Positions 18,547 through 26,819 of a DNA stretch of 64,000 nucleotides are shown here, in pieces. Within the stretch, counting starts at the first letter, position 1. Every line of letters starts with the position of its first letter. Under the pieces are notes generated by a model that saw nothing but the letters and a program-made list of their open reading frames with translations, made no database searches and was not told the DNA's origin. The position numbers and the translations under genes were made by a program. This DNA is from Actinopolyspora biskrensis (GTDB lineage: Bacteria; Actinomycetota; Actinomycetes; Mycobacteriales; Pseudonocardiaceae). The DNA is taken from positions 186,001 to 250,000 of the forward strand of contig NZ_JACBYW010000005.1 in NCBI RefSeq assembly GCF_013408175.1. Direction: 5' to 3'.

Positions 18547-19635
18547 GTGCGAGTACTCGCGGCGATGAGCGGCGGGGTGGATTCAGCGGTGGCCGCAGCG
18601 CGAGCGGTCGACGCGGGCCACGACGTGACCGGGGTCCACCTGGCGCTGTCCGCCAAGCCCGGGACGTTGCGCGAGGGAGCGCGTGGCTGCTGCACGGTGG
18701 AGGACTCGCGGGACGCCCGGCGCGCCGCGGACATCCTCGGCATCCCGTTCTACGTCTGGGACTTCGCGGAAAGGTTCAGCGAGGAGGTCATCGAGACCTT
18801 CGTCGGGGAGTACGCGGCAGGGCGCACGCCGAACCCCTGCATGACCTGCAACGAGAAGATCAAGTTCGAGGCCCTGCTGGAAAAGGCCATGGCGTTGGGC
18901 TTCGACGCGGTTTCCACGGGTCACTACGCGCGGCTGTCCAACGAGTCCGGCGTTCCGGAGCTGCGGCGCAGCAGGGACGAGGGCAAGGACCAGTCCTACG
19001 TGCTGGCCTCGCTGACCCCGCAGCAGCTGCGGCACGCGATGTTCCCGCTGGGGCACTCGTTGAAGTCCGAGGTGCGCGCGGAGGCCGAGCAGCGGGACCT
19101 CGCCGTGGCGCAGAAGCCGGACAGCCACGACATCTGCTTCATCCCGGACGGGGACACCAAGAAGTTCCTGGAGTCCAAGCTGGGGGAGCGGCCCGGTGAC
19201 ATGGTCGACGCCGACTCCGGGGAGGTGCTCACCCAGCACTCCGGTGTGCACGGTTTCACCGTGGGACAGCGCAAGGGGCTGGGGGTCGACAAGCCCGCAC
19301 CGGACGGGCGGCCGCGTTACGTGCTGTCCCTGGAGCCGGTTTCCGGGACGGTGAAGGTGGGCTCGGCGGACAAGCTGGGGGTCACCGAGATCGACGCGAC
19401 CCGGCCGGTGTGGCCTTCGGAGAGCGCGTTGGACGGTCCGACCGAGTGCGTGGCTCAGATCCGGGCTCACGGGGAGACGGGTGAAGCCGTGGCCGAGATG
19501 ACCGGTGAGGGCCTCCGGGTGCGGTTGAGCGAGCCGATGCGCGGTGTGGCTCCCGGGCAGTCGGTGGTGCTCTACCGCCCGGATCCGGCCGGGGACCTGG
19601 TGCTGGGCAGCGCGAAGATCTCCGAGACGCGGTGA
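18547..19635 (+). CDS. mnmA: tRNA-specific 2-thiouridylase MnmA
   Basis: Uses ATP and persulfide sulfur to make 2-thiouridine at position 34 of tRNAs for Glu, Gln and Lys. 362 residues. The PP-loop SGGVDS is at residues 8-13, the nucleophilic cysteine lies in [13 protein letters not shown] and the second catalytic cysteine in [14 protein letters not shown] start at 18547, directly after iscS. A short convergent gap separates it from the NUDIX gene. Confidence 0.96.
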   Translation: MRVLAAMSGGVDSAVAAARAVDAGHDVTGVHLALSAKPGTLREGARGCCTVEDSRDARRAADILGIPFYVWDFAERFSEEVIETFVGEYAAGRTPNPCMTCNEKIKFEALLEKAMALGFDAVSTGHYARLSNESGVPELRRSRDEGKDQSYVLASLTPQQLRHAMFPLGHSLKSEVRAEAEQRDLAVAQKPDSHDICFIPDGDTKKFLESKLGERPGDMVDADSGEVLTQHSGVHGFTVGQRKGLGVDKPAPDGRPRYVLSLEPVSGTVKVGSADKLGVTEIDATRPVWPSESALDGPTECVAQIRAHGETGEAVAEMTGEGLRVRLSEPMRGVAPGQSVVLYRPDPAGDLVLGSAKISETR

Positions 19636-19717
19636 GGCGGCTCCTCCGGGTGAGGTGCGCCAATTTTGCCTATGACTGTGAGCCCCGCGCGAGTGGTGTA
19701 GCTGCCCGCGCGTCCGG

Positions 19718-20140
19718 TCACCCGGGATAGGTACGCACCGCTGGGGTGTCCCGCAGTGCGTCGGTCACCCGCGCGGCGCGGGACTCGGTCATCAGCGCCA
19801 GCGCGTCGGCGAGCTCGAACCAGTCGGCGGCGGAGCTTTCCTCGGTCGCCCGGGGAGAGCCCCCGAGGGCGTGACAGCGGAAGACCAGGGTGACCACTCC
19901 GCGCGCGAGGTGCTTGTAGGCCCCGGTAAGCCGGTCCACGCCGACGGAGACCTCCGTCTCCTCCAGGATCTCGCGCCGCACCCCGTGCTCGAAGGACTCC
20001 TCCGGCTCGAGGACGCCTCCTGGCGGTTCCCAGCGGCCGTTGTCCCTGCGTCGGGCCAGCAGGATCCGCCCCCGGCTGTCGAGGACCACACCGGCCACGC
20101 TGACCGAGTGCTTCGGCAGGTCGGGCAAGGGGGCCTCCAA
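19718..20140 (-). CDS. NUDIX hydrolase
   Basis: 140 residues, a single NUDIX domain. The box is complete: GGVLEPEESFEHGVRREILEET fits G-x5-E-x7-R-E-U-x-E-E-x-G-U apart from the final glycine region, including both metal-binding glutamates. The domain starts at HSVSVAGVVLDSRGRILLARR. The start is uncertain: TTG at 20140 gives the longest form and has no clear ribosome-binding site; a start a few codons later is possible. The substrate, some nucleoside diphosphate derivative, cannot be predicted. Confidence 0.85.
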   Translation of the reverse strand: MEAPLPDLPKHSVSVAGVVLDSRGRILLARRRDNGRWEPPGGVLEPEESFEHGVRREILEETEVSVGVDRLTGAYKHLARGVVTLVFRCHALGGSPRATEESSAADWFELADALALMTESRAARVTDALRDTPAVRTYPG

Positions 20141-20370
20141 GCGTGCCGTGTGGGGCCGACCATCTCCGATTCTGCCCGTAACGGCGCTTCGTGTGCCCTT
20201 TTTGACCCGTTCGTGGACATGATGTCCCCAGCGGCGGTGGAGGGCTGCTCGTCACCTCGCGGCGGGACGGGCCTCCGGGGTCCCGCAGCGGCCCGCGCCC
20301 GGCCGGGAGCCACGGGACCACCGCGGCCCGTGCGGCGTGTGCCGTGCCTTCCGGCTGCGAGAATCGCCGT

Positions 20371-21405
20371 GTGACGCAACAGCCTTGGAAACCCGGTACT
20401 GCCACCGCGATCGGCTCCATGCCGGGAACCGATTCCTCGGAGGCCGCCCGGATCGTCGCGGGCGAGCTGCCCGAGCTGACCCCGGTGCCGGAACTGCCCG
20501 CCAGGGGGGTGGGCGGCGACCTGATCGGACACGCCGCGGGGATGCTGCGCGATCTGGCTGTGGAGGTGGTGCCCTCCGGGTACCGCGTGGCACGCGTCGA
20601 GGGACGCGACCACCGGCGCGCGTTGGACCTGCTGCGGTGGGACCTGGACGCCATGGAAGCGGCCACGGCCGGAGACACCGAACCACGGTTGATCAAGCTG
20701 CAGGTGGCCGGGCCGTGGAGTCTGGCCGCGGGGATCGAGCTGGAGCGCGGCCACCGCGTGATGACCGACCACGGTGCGCTGCGCGACTTCTCCGAAGCCC
20801 TGGTGGAAGGAGTCCGGGAGTACGTCGGGCAGCTGGTGGCGCGCACCGGAGGGCGAGTGCTCCTCCAACTCGACGAACCGACCCTGCCCGCCGTCCTCGC
20901 CGGAGAGCTGCCCACCCCCTCCGACTACGGAACGGTGCCCGCTGTTCCCGCGCCCGAGGCGGAGCGGGTGCTCGCCGATGTGATCAGCCGACTCGGCGAG
21001 GCAGCCGCGGGCCCCGTGATGGTGCACTGCTGCGCGCAGCGCCCACCGGTACGGCTGCTGCACCGGGCCGGGGCCGGAGTGATCGGTCTGGACACCGCCG
21101 TGCTCGGTTCCCCCGAGGGGGAGCTGGCCGAGGAGATCGGCGATGCCTGGGACAAGGGGATCACACTGATGCTCGGCATGGTGCCCGCATCACAACCGGC
21201 GCGGGAGCCGGGGCTGCGTGAGCTCGCGGAGCCGGCGCGGAGGTTCGTGAACGACCTCGGATTCCCCGAGAGGGTGTTGGCCGAGCAGGTGCTGCCCACC
21301 CCGGTTTGCGGCCTGGCCGGGGCTTCCCCGCGCTGGGCCCACCGCGCGTTGGGACTGAGCCGCGAGCTCGGAAAGATGCTGCGGGAGGACACCGCGCAGA
21401 ACTGA
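20371..21405 (+). CDS. Methionine synthase-like protein (MetE C-terminal/UROD fold)
   Basis: About 344 residues, half the length of full MetE. It corresponds to the C-terminal catalytic barrel: GTATAIGSMPGTD at the N terminus, LIKLQVAGPWSLAAG, VLLQLDEPTLPA and the putative zinc ligands in VMVHCCAQRP. Orthologues next to mnmA (Rv3015c in M. tuberculosis) are annotated methionine synthases, but the missing N-terminal half of MetE makes methyl-folate use uncertain. GTG 20371 is preferred because the family N terminus begins here; an ATG 27 nt upstream is possible. In mycobacteria ligA follows; here tRNA-His and orn do. Confidence 0.8.
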   Translation: MTQQPWKPGTATAIGSMPGTDSSEAARIVAGELPELTPVPELPARGVGGDLIGHAAGMLRDLAVEVVPSGYRVARVEGRDHRRALDLLRWDLDAMEAATAGDTEPRLIKLQVAGPWSLAAGIELERGHRVMTDHGALRDFSEALVEGVREYVGQLVARTGGRVLLQLDEPTLPAVLAGELPTPSDYGTVPAVPAPEAERVLADVISRLGEAAAGPVMVHCCAQRPPVRLLHRAGAGVIGLDTAVLGSPEGELAEEIGDAWDKGITLMLGMVPASQPAREPGLRELAEPARRFVNDLGFPERVLAEQVLPTPVCGLAGASPRWAHRALGLSRELGKMLREDTAQN

Positions 21406-21613
21406 TCCGGGGGAACTCGACCGGCTCGGGTTCGTGCGGGTAGGTCGCTCGGCGGCCCCCCTCGCGGGCTCGTGAGCGGGCGCCCCGGCGTCGGGTGGTG
21501 GTTCTGCACGACGTCGGGGCGGACCTCGCGGGGCACCGCGGGAGCTCCCGCGGTCACTCGCCCCGGCGGGGTGGAGCACTTCGGTGCCGCCGCGCCGGAG
21601 GAGAGGACCGATG

Positions 21614-21657
21614 AAAACGGCGGCCCCGATCTCGACCAAGCGAGATCGGGGCCGCCG
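21614..21657 (-). terminator. Rho-independent terminator after tRNA-His
   Basis: A perfect 17-bp stem (21618-21634 with 21641-21657) with a 6-nt loop is followed, on the minus strand, by TTTTCAT. It lies just past the 3' end of tRNA-His and is the clearest intrinsic terminator in the window. Confidence 0.9.
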
Positions 21658-21664
21658 TCGGCCG

Positions 21665-21738
21665 GGTGAGTGACGGGATTCGAACCCGCGACTCCTGGGA
21701 CCACAACCCAGTGCTCTACCGCCTGAGCTACACCCACC
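21665..21738 (-). tRNA. tRNA-His (anticodon GUG)
   Basis: A complete cloverleaf on the minus strand: acceptor GTGGGTG pairs with CACTCAC (one G-U), D arm GCTC/GAGC, anticodon stem CTGGG/CCCAG around TTGTGGT, and T arm GCGGG-TTCGAAT-CCCGT. The base before the acceptor is G and the discriminator is C, the G-1:C73 pair that marks tRNA-His. CCA is not encoded. Confidence 0.97.
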
Positions 21739-21869
21739 GTGCTTGCCCGGGATCACGCCCGAACAACGGACTCCATCCTAGCGTGGCCGATCCACGCTTT
21801 TGCAACGGGATCCCCTTTCGCGGTTCACCAGGAAGAAATCGCTGCGCAGGCCCGGACAGCTTCCGGGAT

Positions 21870-22517
21870 TCAGCTTTCGTCCAGTTGTCGCCTCGCCTGT
21901 TCGGTGCCCCCCACCTCTTCCTCGGACAGCAGCTCCGTGGCGACCCGCTGGGCCTCCTCGCTCGACGGGCCCGGATCCGGGACGAAAGCGGTCCGTCGGT
22001 AGTAGGCGAGTTCGCGGATCGACTCCCGCACGTCGGCCAGGGCCCGGTGCGCCAGCCCCTTCTCCGGCTGCGCGTAGTAGATGCGCGGGTACCACCTGCG
22101 GCAGAGCTCCTTGACGGAGGAGACGTCCACCATTCGGTAGTGCAGGTACTGATCGAGTTCGGGCATGTCCCTGGCGATGAACCCGCGGTCCGTCGCGATC
22201 GAATTGCCGGCCAGCGGGGCGGAACGCCCGTCCGGGACGTGCTGGCGCAGGTAGTCCAGGACCTGCTGTTCGGCCTGGGCGAGCGTGACGGGGGAACGGC
22301 GAACCTCTTCGGTCAGTCCCGAGCGGTCGTGCATCTCCCGCACGACCTCGGGCATCCCCCCGAGGGTCTCCTCGTCGGCGTGGATGACCACATCCACGCC
22401 CTCCCCGAGAATGTTCAGGTCGGCATCGGTGACAAGAGCGGCTATCTCGATCAACGCGTCCTTGCCGAGCTCCAGCCCGGTCATTTCGCAGTCGATCCAC
22501 ACGAGACGGTCATTCAC
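21870..22517 (-). CDS. orn: Oligoribonuclease (3'-5' exoribonuclease, DEDDh)
   Basis: Degrades 2-5 nt RNA fragments and pGpG to mononucleotides. About 215 residues from the GTG at 22517, chosen because the family begins M-N-D-R-L-V-W-I-D; the longer reading frame adds 11 unlikely residues. The DEDDh residues are visible: [10 protein letters not shown] (D, E), the aspartate in [17 protein letters not shown], and [11 protein letters not shown] (H, D). It lies beside tRNA-His on the same strand, an arrangement also seen in other actinobacteria. Confidence 0.95.
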   Translation of the reverse strand: MNDRLVWIDCEMTGLELGKDALIEIAALVTDADLNILGEGVDVVIHADEETLGGMPEVVREMHDRSGLTEEVRRSPVTLAQAEQQVLDYLRQHVPDGRSAPLAGNSIATDRGFIARDMPELDQYLHYRMVDVSSVKELCRRWYPRIYYAQPEKGLAHRALADVRESIRELAYYRRTAFVPDPGPSSEEAQRVATELLSEEEVGGTEQARRQLDES

Positions 22518-22580
22518 CGTGGTGAGCCTAACGTGCCACGGGGCGTGCACGCGAAACCGTCGGTGCGTCGTCGGGACCGG

Positions 22581-24272
22581 TCACCGGCTTTGTTCCGGGG
22601 TCACCGCGGGCAACCCGCCCGGTACCACCTTGCCGGTGGCGTTCCTGGGCAGCGCGTCCAGAAAGACCACGTCGCGTGGGCGTGCGAAGTTCGACAACCG
22701 CTCCCGGGTGCGTTCGCGCACGGTGTCCGCGTCCAGTGTCGCGCCCTCGTGCAGCACCACGAAAGCGGCCAGCCGCTGTCCGTACTTCGGATCCTCGACC
22801 CCGGTCACCACCGCTTCGCTCACCTCGGGGAATCCGGAGATGAGGTCCTCGGTTTCCTTGGGGTAGACGTTCTCCCCGCCCGAGACGATCATGTCGTCGG
22901 CGCGGCCGACCACGAACAGGCTTCCGCTCTCGTCGAGGTAGCCGAGGTCTCCGGTGGGCATGAGACCGTCGTGCTGCTCCGAACTCCTGCCGTTGGTGTA
23001 GCCCTCGAAGAGCATGTCGTTGCGGACGTGGATGTTGCCCGTCTCGCCCCGCCTCACGGAAGCGCCGGTGTCGTCCAGGATGCTCAGCGTGGTGCCACGG
23101 GGCGGCCGTCCTGCGGTGTCCGGGTTCGCGCGCAGGTCCCCCGGAGTCGCGATGCTCACCCAGGAGGCTTCCGTCGAGCCGTAGAAGTTGTACAGCACGG
23201 AGCCGAAGACGCGCTGGAAGTCCTTCGCGAGCTCTCCGGGCAGCGCGGACCCGCTGCAGGCCACGATGCGCAGTCCGCGGTGGTCGTAGGACCTTCGCTG
23301 TTCGGGAGGCAGTTCGAGCAGGCGTTGCAGCATCACGGGGACGGCGAACATCGAAGTGCAGCGGTGGCGTTGCAGGGCCGCCATGGTCTGCTGCGGGTCG
23401 AATCTGCGGTGCAGCACCAGCGTGGCACCGAGCACGGTTCCGAGCTGGAAACCGGCCAACCCCCAGGTGTGGAACAGGGGAGCGCACACCATCATGCGTT
23501 CACCGCTGCGCAGCGGAACCCTGGACATGATCGTGGTGGCCGGGCTCAGGCTCGCCGGGTCGGGACGGCGAGCTCCCTTCGGGGTGCCGGTGGTCCCCGA
23601 GGTGAGTACGATCATCCGGCCGTGTCGTGGCCGTTTCGGCAGGGCGTCCGTCCCGGAGCGGCCGATCAGCTGTTCCACCGTGGTGTGGCTCGTCGTGCCC
23701 TCGGTCCAGCTGACCACCAGTTCCACGCCTTCCGGCGGGGAGACGTGCCCCGTGAACTCGGAGTCGGCGATCACCAGCCGCACTCCCTGCTCGGCGAGCA
23801 CGGCCGAGACCTGCTCTCCGCTCATACCGGTGTTGACCAGCACCGAGTCCGCGCCCAGCTTGCTGGCGGCCAGCACCGCCTCGACGAAGCCGTGGTGGTT
23901 GCGGCACAGGATCGCGACTCTGGAGCCGGACTCGACCCCGTGCTCCCGGAGAGCGTTGGCCAGGCGGGTGGTGCGCTGGTCCACCTCGGCGAAGCTCAGC
24001 GCCCCTCGCTCGTCGATCACGGCGGGTCGATCGGGGTGGCGTATCGCGCCCACCGCGTACCCGAGCGGGATCGCGATTCCCCAGCGGCGGTAGGCGAACG
24101 CCGTGCGCAGCAGTTTGTCCGGACGCATCGGACGGACGACTCCCTGCTTGACCAGGGTCAGCGCGTCGAGCGCTGCCGGGACGCGCCGTTCCGCCCAGCG
24201 CGTGATCCTCGCGGCGGTGTCCGCGGCCCACCTGGGTCGACGCCGTGCCTTCGCAATCCGCTCACTGGTCAC
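22581..24272 (-). CDS. Fatty-acyl-CoA synthetase (AMP-binding family)
   Basis: 563 residues. It activates a carboxylic acid to acyl-AMP and then acyl-CoA. The P-loop-like LTSGTTGTPKGA, the YGSTEASW motif and the hinge GRADDMIVSGGENVYPKE are intact, and the C-terminal lysine is in NATGKVV. The basic N terminus (MTSERIAKARRRPRWAA) and overall pattern resemble mycobacterial FadD12-like proteins. A TetR-type palindrome at 24289-24306 sits 16 nt above the start, so expression is probably repressed in the absence of an acyl-CoA ligand. Chain-length preference is unknown. Confidence 0.9.
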   Translation of the reverse strand: MTSERIAKARRRPRWAADTAARITRWAERRVPAALDALTLVKQGVVRPMRPDKLLRTAFAYRRWGIAIPLGYAVGAIRHPDRPAVIDERGALSFAEVDQRTTRLANALREHGVESGSRVAILCRNHHGFVEAVLAASKLGADSVLVNTGMSGEQVSAVLAEQGVRLVIADSEFTGHVSPPEGVELVVSWTEGTTSHTTVEQLIGRSGTDALPKRPRHGRMIVLTSGTTGTPKGARRPDPASLSPATTIMSRVPLRSGERMMVCAPLFHTWGLAGFQLGTVLGATLVLHRRFDPQQTMAALQRHRCTSMFAVPVMLQRLLELPPEQRRSYDHRGLRIVACSGSALPGELAKDFQRVFGSVLYNFYGSTEASWVSIATPGDLRANPDTAGRPPRGTTLSILDDTGASVRRGETGNIHVRNDMLFEGYTNGRSSEQHDGLMPTGDLGYLDESGSLFVVGRADDMIVSGGENVYPKETEDLISGFPEVSEAVVTGVEDPKYGQRLAAFVVLHEGATLDADTVRERTRERLSNFARPRDVVFLDALPRNATGKVVPGGLPAVTPEQSR

Positions 24273-24288
24273 GCAGCACCTCGCAAAT

Positions 24289-24306
24289 CTACCTACTGGT
24301 GAGTAG
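24289..24306 (-). promoter_or_regulatory. TetR-type operator palindrome before the acyl-CoA synthetase
   Basis: CTACCTACTGGTGAGTAG is an 18-bp inverted repeat with 12 of 18 positions symmetric. Its shape (TACT-N-ACC-N-GTA) is that of actinobacterial TetR-family fatty-acid regulators. It lies 16 nt upstream of the start codon, where bound repressor would block transcription. The regulator gene is not in the window. Confidence 0.5.
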
Positions 24307-24454
24307 ATAATGCCTTGAGCGCCGCCGTGAGGAAAGAGGTACCGAGCGACGAATATCCACGGATGTGAACCGGCTGACAGACTGAAACGCGCGTGCTCTC
24401 CGCAGCGTGCGGTGCGCGCCCGGCCGCTGTCCCGGCACGTGCGGCGACGCCGAG

Positions 24455-24895
24455 ATGTCCGAACCGGTACCGAGGGGAGAGCCCGGAGAAGTGAGCGACT
24501 ACGACGTGCGACTGTGGCGGGCGGTGCACAGGGTGCTGCTCGTGCTGGCCCTCGGGACGGTGGTCCTGTTGATCGGCCTGGGGCGGGGGGCGCAGCGCGC
24601 CGACTCGCTGTTCGGCGTGCTGATCCTGGCCCTGGCGGTGGCGCCCGCCGCGTTGGCCGTGCGGGGGATGCCGCCGCACGCGCGGGCCAAACTCCCGGAA
24701 CTGCCGAAGCGCCGCCTGCTGTTGACGATCACGGCAGCGCTGCTGGCCTGCTCGGCGGTGTTCCTCGCCCTCTGGGTACTGGTGAACCTGGTCGCCCCGG
24801 GGGTGCTGGCCCCGTTGTCCCTGGCGGTCCCCGTGCTCGCCGGGGCCGGGTTGACGGCTCTGGCCGGTCGTCTGACCCGGACCCGGCGGCGTTGA
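24455..24895 (+). CDS. Small integral membrane protein, unknown
   Basis: About 146 residues with four hydrophobic segments: VLLVLALGTVVLLIGLG, LFGVLILALAVAPAALAV, LLLTITAALLACSAVFLALW and VLAPLSLAVPVLAGAGLTAL. The short loop PPHARAKLPELPKRR is basic. No conserved catalytic residue is visible. ATG 24455 is used; GTG at 24491 with GGGGAG upstream would remove 12 hydrophilic residues. It is divergent from the acyl-CoA synthetase gene. Confidence 0.6.
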   Translation: MSEPVPRGEPGEVSDYDVRLWRAVHRVLLVLALGTVVLLIGLGRGAQRADSLFGVLILALAVAPAALAVRGMPPHARAKLPELPKRRLLLTITAALLACSAVFLALWVLVNLVAPGVLAPLSLAVPVLAGAGLTALAGRLTRTRRR

Positions 24896-24979
24896 GGTCT
24901 TGCGGCCGGACCGTCGGTGGGGTATCGGGTTCTTCTCCGGCGCGGCAGCGCCTGAACACCACTTACGCGGTCGGCGCCG

Positions 24980-25017
24980 CCGCGAGGGGCTCCGCCGAGT
25001 GGCCACCTGCGGCAACC
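24980..25017. repeat. Copy of the dispersed intergenic palindrome family (inverted)
   Basis: Read on the minus strand it begins GGTTGCCGCAGGTGG and continues into a GGCGGA core, matching the inverted right arm of the repeat at 2247-2289. It sits between two convergent genes. Confidence 0.5.
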
Positions 25018-25034
25018 GGGACGGGAAAGCTCTG

Positions 25035-25769
25035 TCAGACCGAGTGGACGACCAGGCCGTCCTGCTCGCAGCTGAAATCCAGCGATCCCTCGAACTCGGC
25101 GACCGGCATCTCGTCCCTGATCAGCCGGTGCGCCCCTCCGTGCGTCTCCACGCTCAGCCGTTCGGCCTCGAAGCGCTGCTCGGCGTAGTCGGGGCCCTGC
25201 AGCCGGATGTCCATCCGCCCCTCGTGCAGGGTGATGGTCACCTGGCCACCGGGAATGGAGAGCGTTTCGCCGTCCCTGGTCAGGGTGATGCTGCTTTCGT
25301 CGGTGGTCTCCGGCAGCACCACGACCCGCGTCAGCGCGGCGTCCCTGCTGGAGTCCTGACGTGTCATTCCGATGACGTCCCGGCGCGCGCTCTCCCCCGG
25401 TTCGCTCTCCTCGGGGGAGGGGGCCAACAGCGCCGCCCGCTTCTTCGCGGCCAGGCGGTAGGGCTGCCAGGATCCGGTGCCGACGAGGTTGACCACCGAA
25501 TTGACCTCGGTCCCGGTCAGCAGTTCCTCGCTGTCCGGGGCCGGGGTGATCTCCACGGCGTTCGCACCGCGTTCGTTGAGCAGCTGTCGCAGTGCCCGGG
25601 CGCGTTCGCGTGCCTTGCGGTCGAACCCGCGGTTGATGGCCACCGTCGTGGAGTCGCTCGCGGTTCGCGCTGCCGCATCGGCGAGGCTGGTCAGCGGACC
25701 CCATACTGCGGCGGGGTCCTGGTCGGCCTGCCGAGAGCGCGTGCTGAGTCCCTCGGTAGTGCTATTCAT
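25035..25769 (-). CDS. Hypothetical protein with C-terminal beta-rich domain
   Basis: 244 residues, not recognised. The first third is helical and charged (TTVAINRGFDRKARERARAL), then comes NAVEITPAPDSEELLTGTEVNSVVNLVGTG and a Glu/Ser-rich linker near residues 118-128. The last 100 residues alternate hydrophobic and polar (ITLTRDGETLSIPGGQVTIT), suggesting a beta sandwich. No signal peptide or membrane segment. The mRNA looks leaderless: a TAGAGT hexamer ends 7 nt before the ATG and there is no ribosome-binding site at normal spacing. Codon use is like its neighbours, so it is probably a real, lineage-specific gene. Confidence 0.7.
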   Translation of the reverse strand: MNSTTEGLSTRSRQADQDPAAVWGPLTSLADAAARTASDSTTVAINRGFDRKARERARALRQLLNERGANAVEITPAPDSEELLTGTEVNSVVNLVGTGSWQPYRLAAKKRAALLAPSPEESEPGESARRDVIGMTRQDSSRDAALTRVVVLPETTDESSITLTRDGETLSIPGGQVTITLHEGRMDIRLQGPDYAEQRFEAERLSVETHGGAHRLIRDEMPVAEFEGSLDFSCEQDGLVVHSV

Positions 25770-26075
25770 TACCCCAACTCTAGTCCGGGGGTGCGTACCG
25801 ATTCACGGGTGCTGTTCGGCTGTGTGGTGTGATTTACCGCAGTTGTGACGTAATTCGCCGTGAGTGGCGATCACACGGCCGATGCGGCCGACGGGTGAAT
25901 CGGCTAGTGCACGTCCGCGGTGGCTGCCTACCCGGGAGGGACCGGGTAGGCACGGTCTTGTCCCGGCGACGCCGTGTTGTACAGGCTCCGTTCGCGGGGA
26001 AGCCGGTACCGCTCGTCCACGTCGAAAGCGGTCGAGGCGGGCACGGTACGTGAATCGGATGGTCGGAGACGATCG
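25770..26075. other. 306-nt gap without a recognised gene
   Basis: It holds the minus-strand -10 element at 25777 and presumably the promoter of the small lipoyl-like gene. No ORF with family resemblance, RNA fold or strong terminator was seen. Confidence 0.5.
25777..25782 (-). promoter_or_regulatory. -10 hexamer for leaderless mRNA
   Basis: TAGAGT on the minus strand, 7 nt before the ATG at 25769. The spacing places the transcription start on the start codon. Confidence 0.45.
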
Positions 26076-26318
26076 ATGACGGAGTTGCTGTACTGCGCCG
26101 AACGCCCCGACGCCGGGGGTTTCGGAACCGCTCGTGCCGTGCTGGTCCGGTGGCTGGTCGCCGAGGGGAGTCCCGTGCGCTCGGGGCAACCGCTGGCGGA
26201 GATACGCACCGGGCAGCACCACACCCGCATGCACGCGCTGGCGACCGGAACACTGCGCCAGCAGGTCAGGGCGGGAGAGCCGGTGCTTCCCGGATTTCCG
26301 GTGGGGTTGATCGAGTAG
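26076..26318 (+). CDS. Stand-alone biotin/lipoyl-like domain without the modified lysine
   Basis: 80 residues, consisting only of a lipoyl/biotinyl-type hammerhead: TARAVLVRWLVAEGSPVRSG, then QPLAEIRTGQHHTRMHALAT, then GTLRQQVRAGEPVLPGFPVG. In E2 lipoyl domains the turn reads ETDKA with the lysine carrying lipoate; here the equivalent positions are TGQHH, so the acceptor lysine is replaced. It therefore cannot be lipoylated in the normal way and may be a binding or scaffolding domain. The ATG at 26076 follows GGAGA. It stands upstream of the TPP riboswitch with no dehydrogenase gene nearby. Confidence 0.7.
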   Translation: MTELLYCAERPDAGGFGTARAVLVRWLVAEGSPVRSGQPLAEIRTGQHHTRMHALATGTLRQQVRAGEPVLPGFPVGLIE

Positions 26319-26339
26319 CCCCCGGTGTTGAGAGGGCCC

Positions 26340-26378
26340 GCGGAGCGGTTTGCTCGGCGGTGCGGGTGGTGGAACCTC
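26340..26378. repeat. Copy of the dispersed intergenic palindrome family
   Basis: 39 nt matching the left arm at 2124-2162 at 34 of 39 positions; the 23-nt core at 26356 differs by one base. It lies between the lipoyl-like gene and the TPP riboswitch. Confidence 0.7.
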
Positions 26379-26591
26379 CCGCGGCGGCGCGAGCTGCTCG
26401 GGTGGCCACAAGCCGACTGCCCGGGTGGCGGTAAGCGGCTGCGTCTCTTGCCCAGCGGCCGATCAGTCCGGGCGGGTGCTCGCCCGAGCCGCGCTGGCAC
26501 CGAGCGGGCGGAAAGGCCGTGGCCCGGTGCGCTGTTGACCTCCGCTGCTATGTTTGTTCCACCGAATCGGGGAAGGCTCCCACGATTCCGG

Positions 26592-26675
26592 TGAGTGACG
26601 CGGGGTGCCCGGACTTCGGACCGGGCTGAGAAAGACCCGTCGAACCTGAACTAGTTCGTACTAGCGGAGGGACGT
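26592..26675 (+). ncRNA. TPP (THI-element) riboswitch
   Basis: The conserved parts occur in the right order: CGGGGTGCCC at 26601, a GGACTTCGGACC hairpin, GGCTGAGA at 26624, ACCC at 26635, CGAACCTGAACTAG at 26641 and CGGAGGGA at 26665. It controls thiamine genes by binding thiamine pyrophosphate. thiD starts about 145 nt downstream, where the ribosome-binding site can be hidden in a small hairpin, which suits translational control. Confidence 0.93.
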
Positions 26676-26799
26676 CGCAGTGCTGCCGGTACTCCTGTGC
26701 TGTCGTCACGCTCGCCGCTCGCGGCCCGAGTCGCCCGGTGTGGAGCCGGTGCACCGGGAACGGCCGCGTGCGGGCGGCGGTGTGACCCGCGTGCGCGTC

Positions 26800-26814
26800 C
26801 CCCTCGGAAAGGGG
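26800..26814 (+). promoter_or_regulatory. Hairpin covering the thiD ribosome-binding site
   Basis: CCCCT (26800-26804) can pair with AGGGG (26810-26814) across a 5-nt loop. AAGGGG is the Shine-Dalgarno of thiD, 5 nt before its GTG. This would be the expression platform through which the TPP riboswitch blocks translation; the switching partner was not traced. Confidence 0.45.
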
Positions 26815-26819
26815 CGCCA

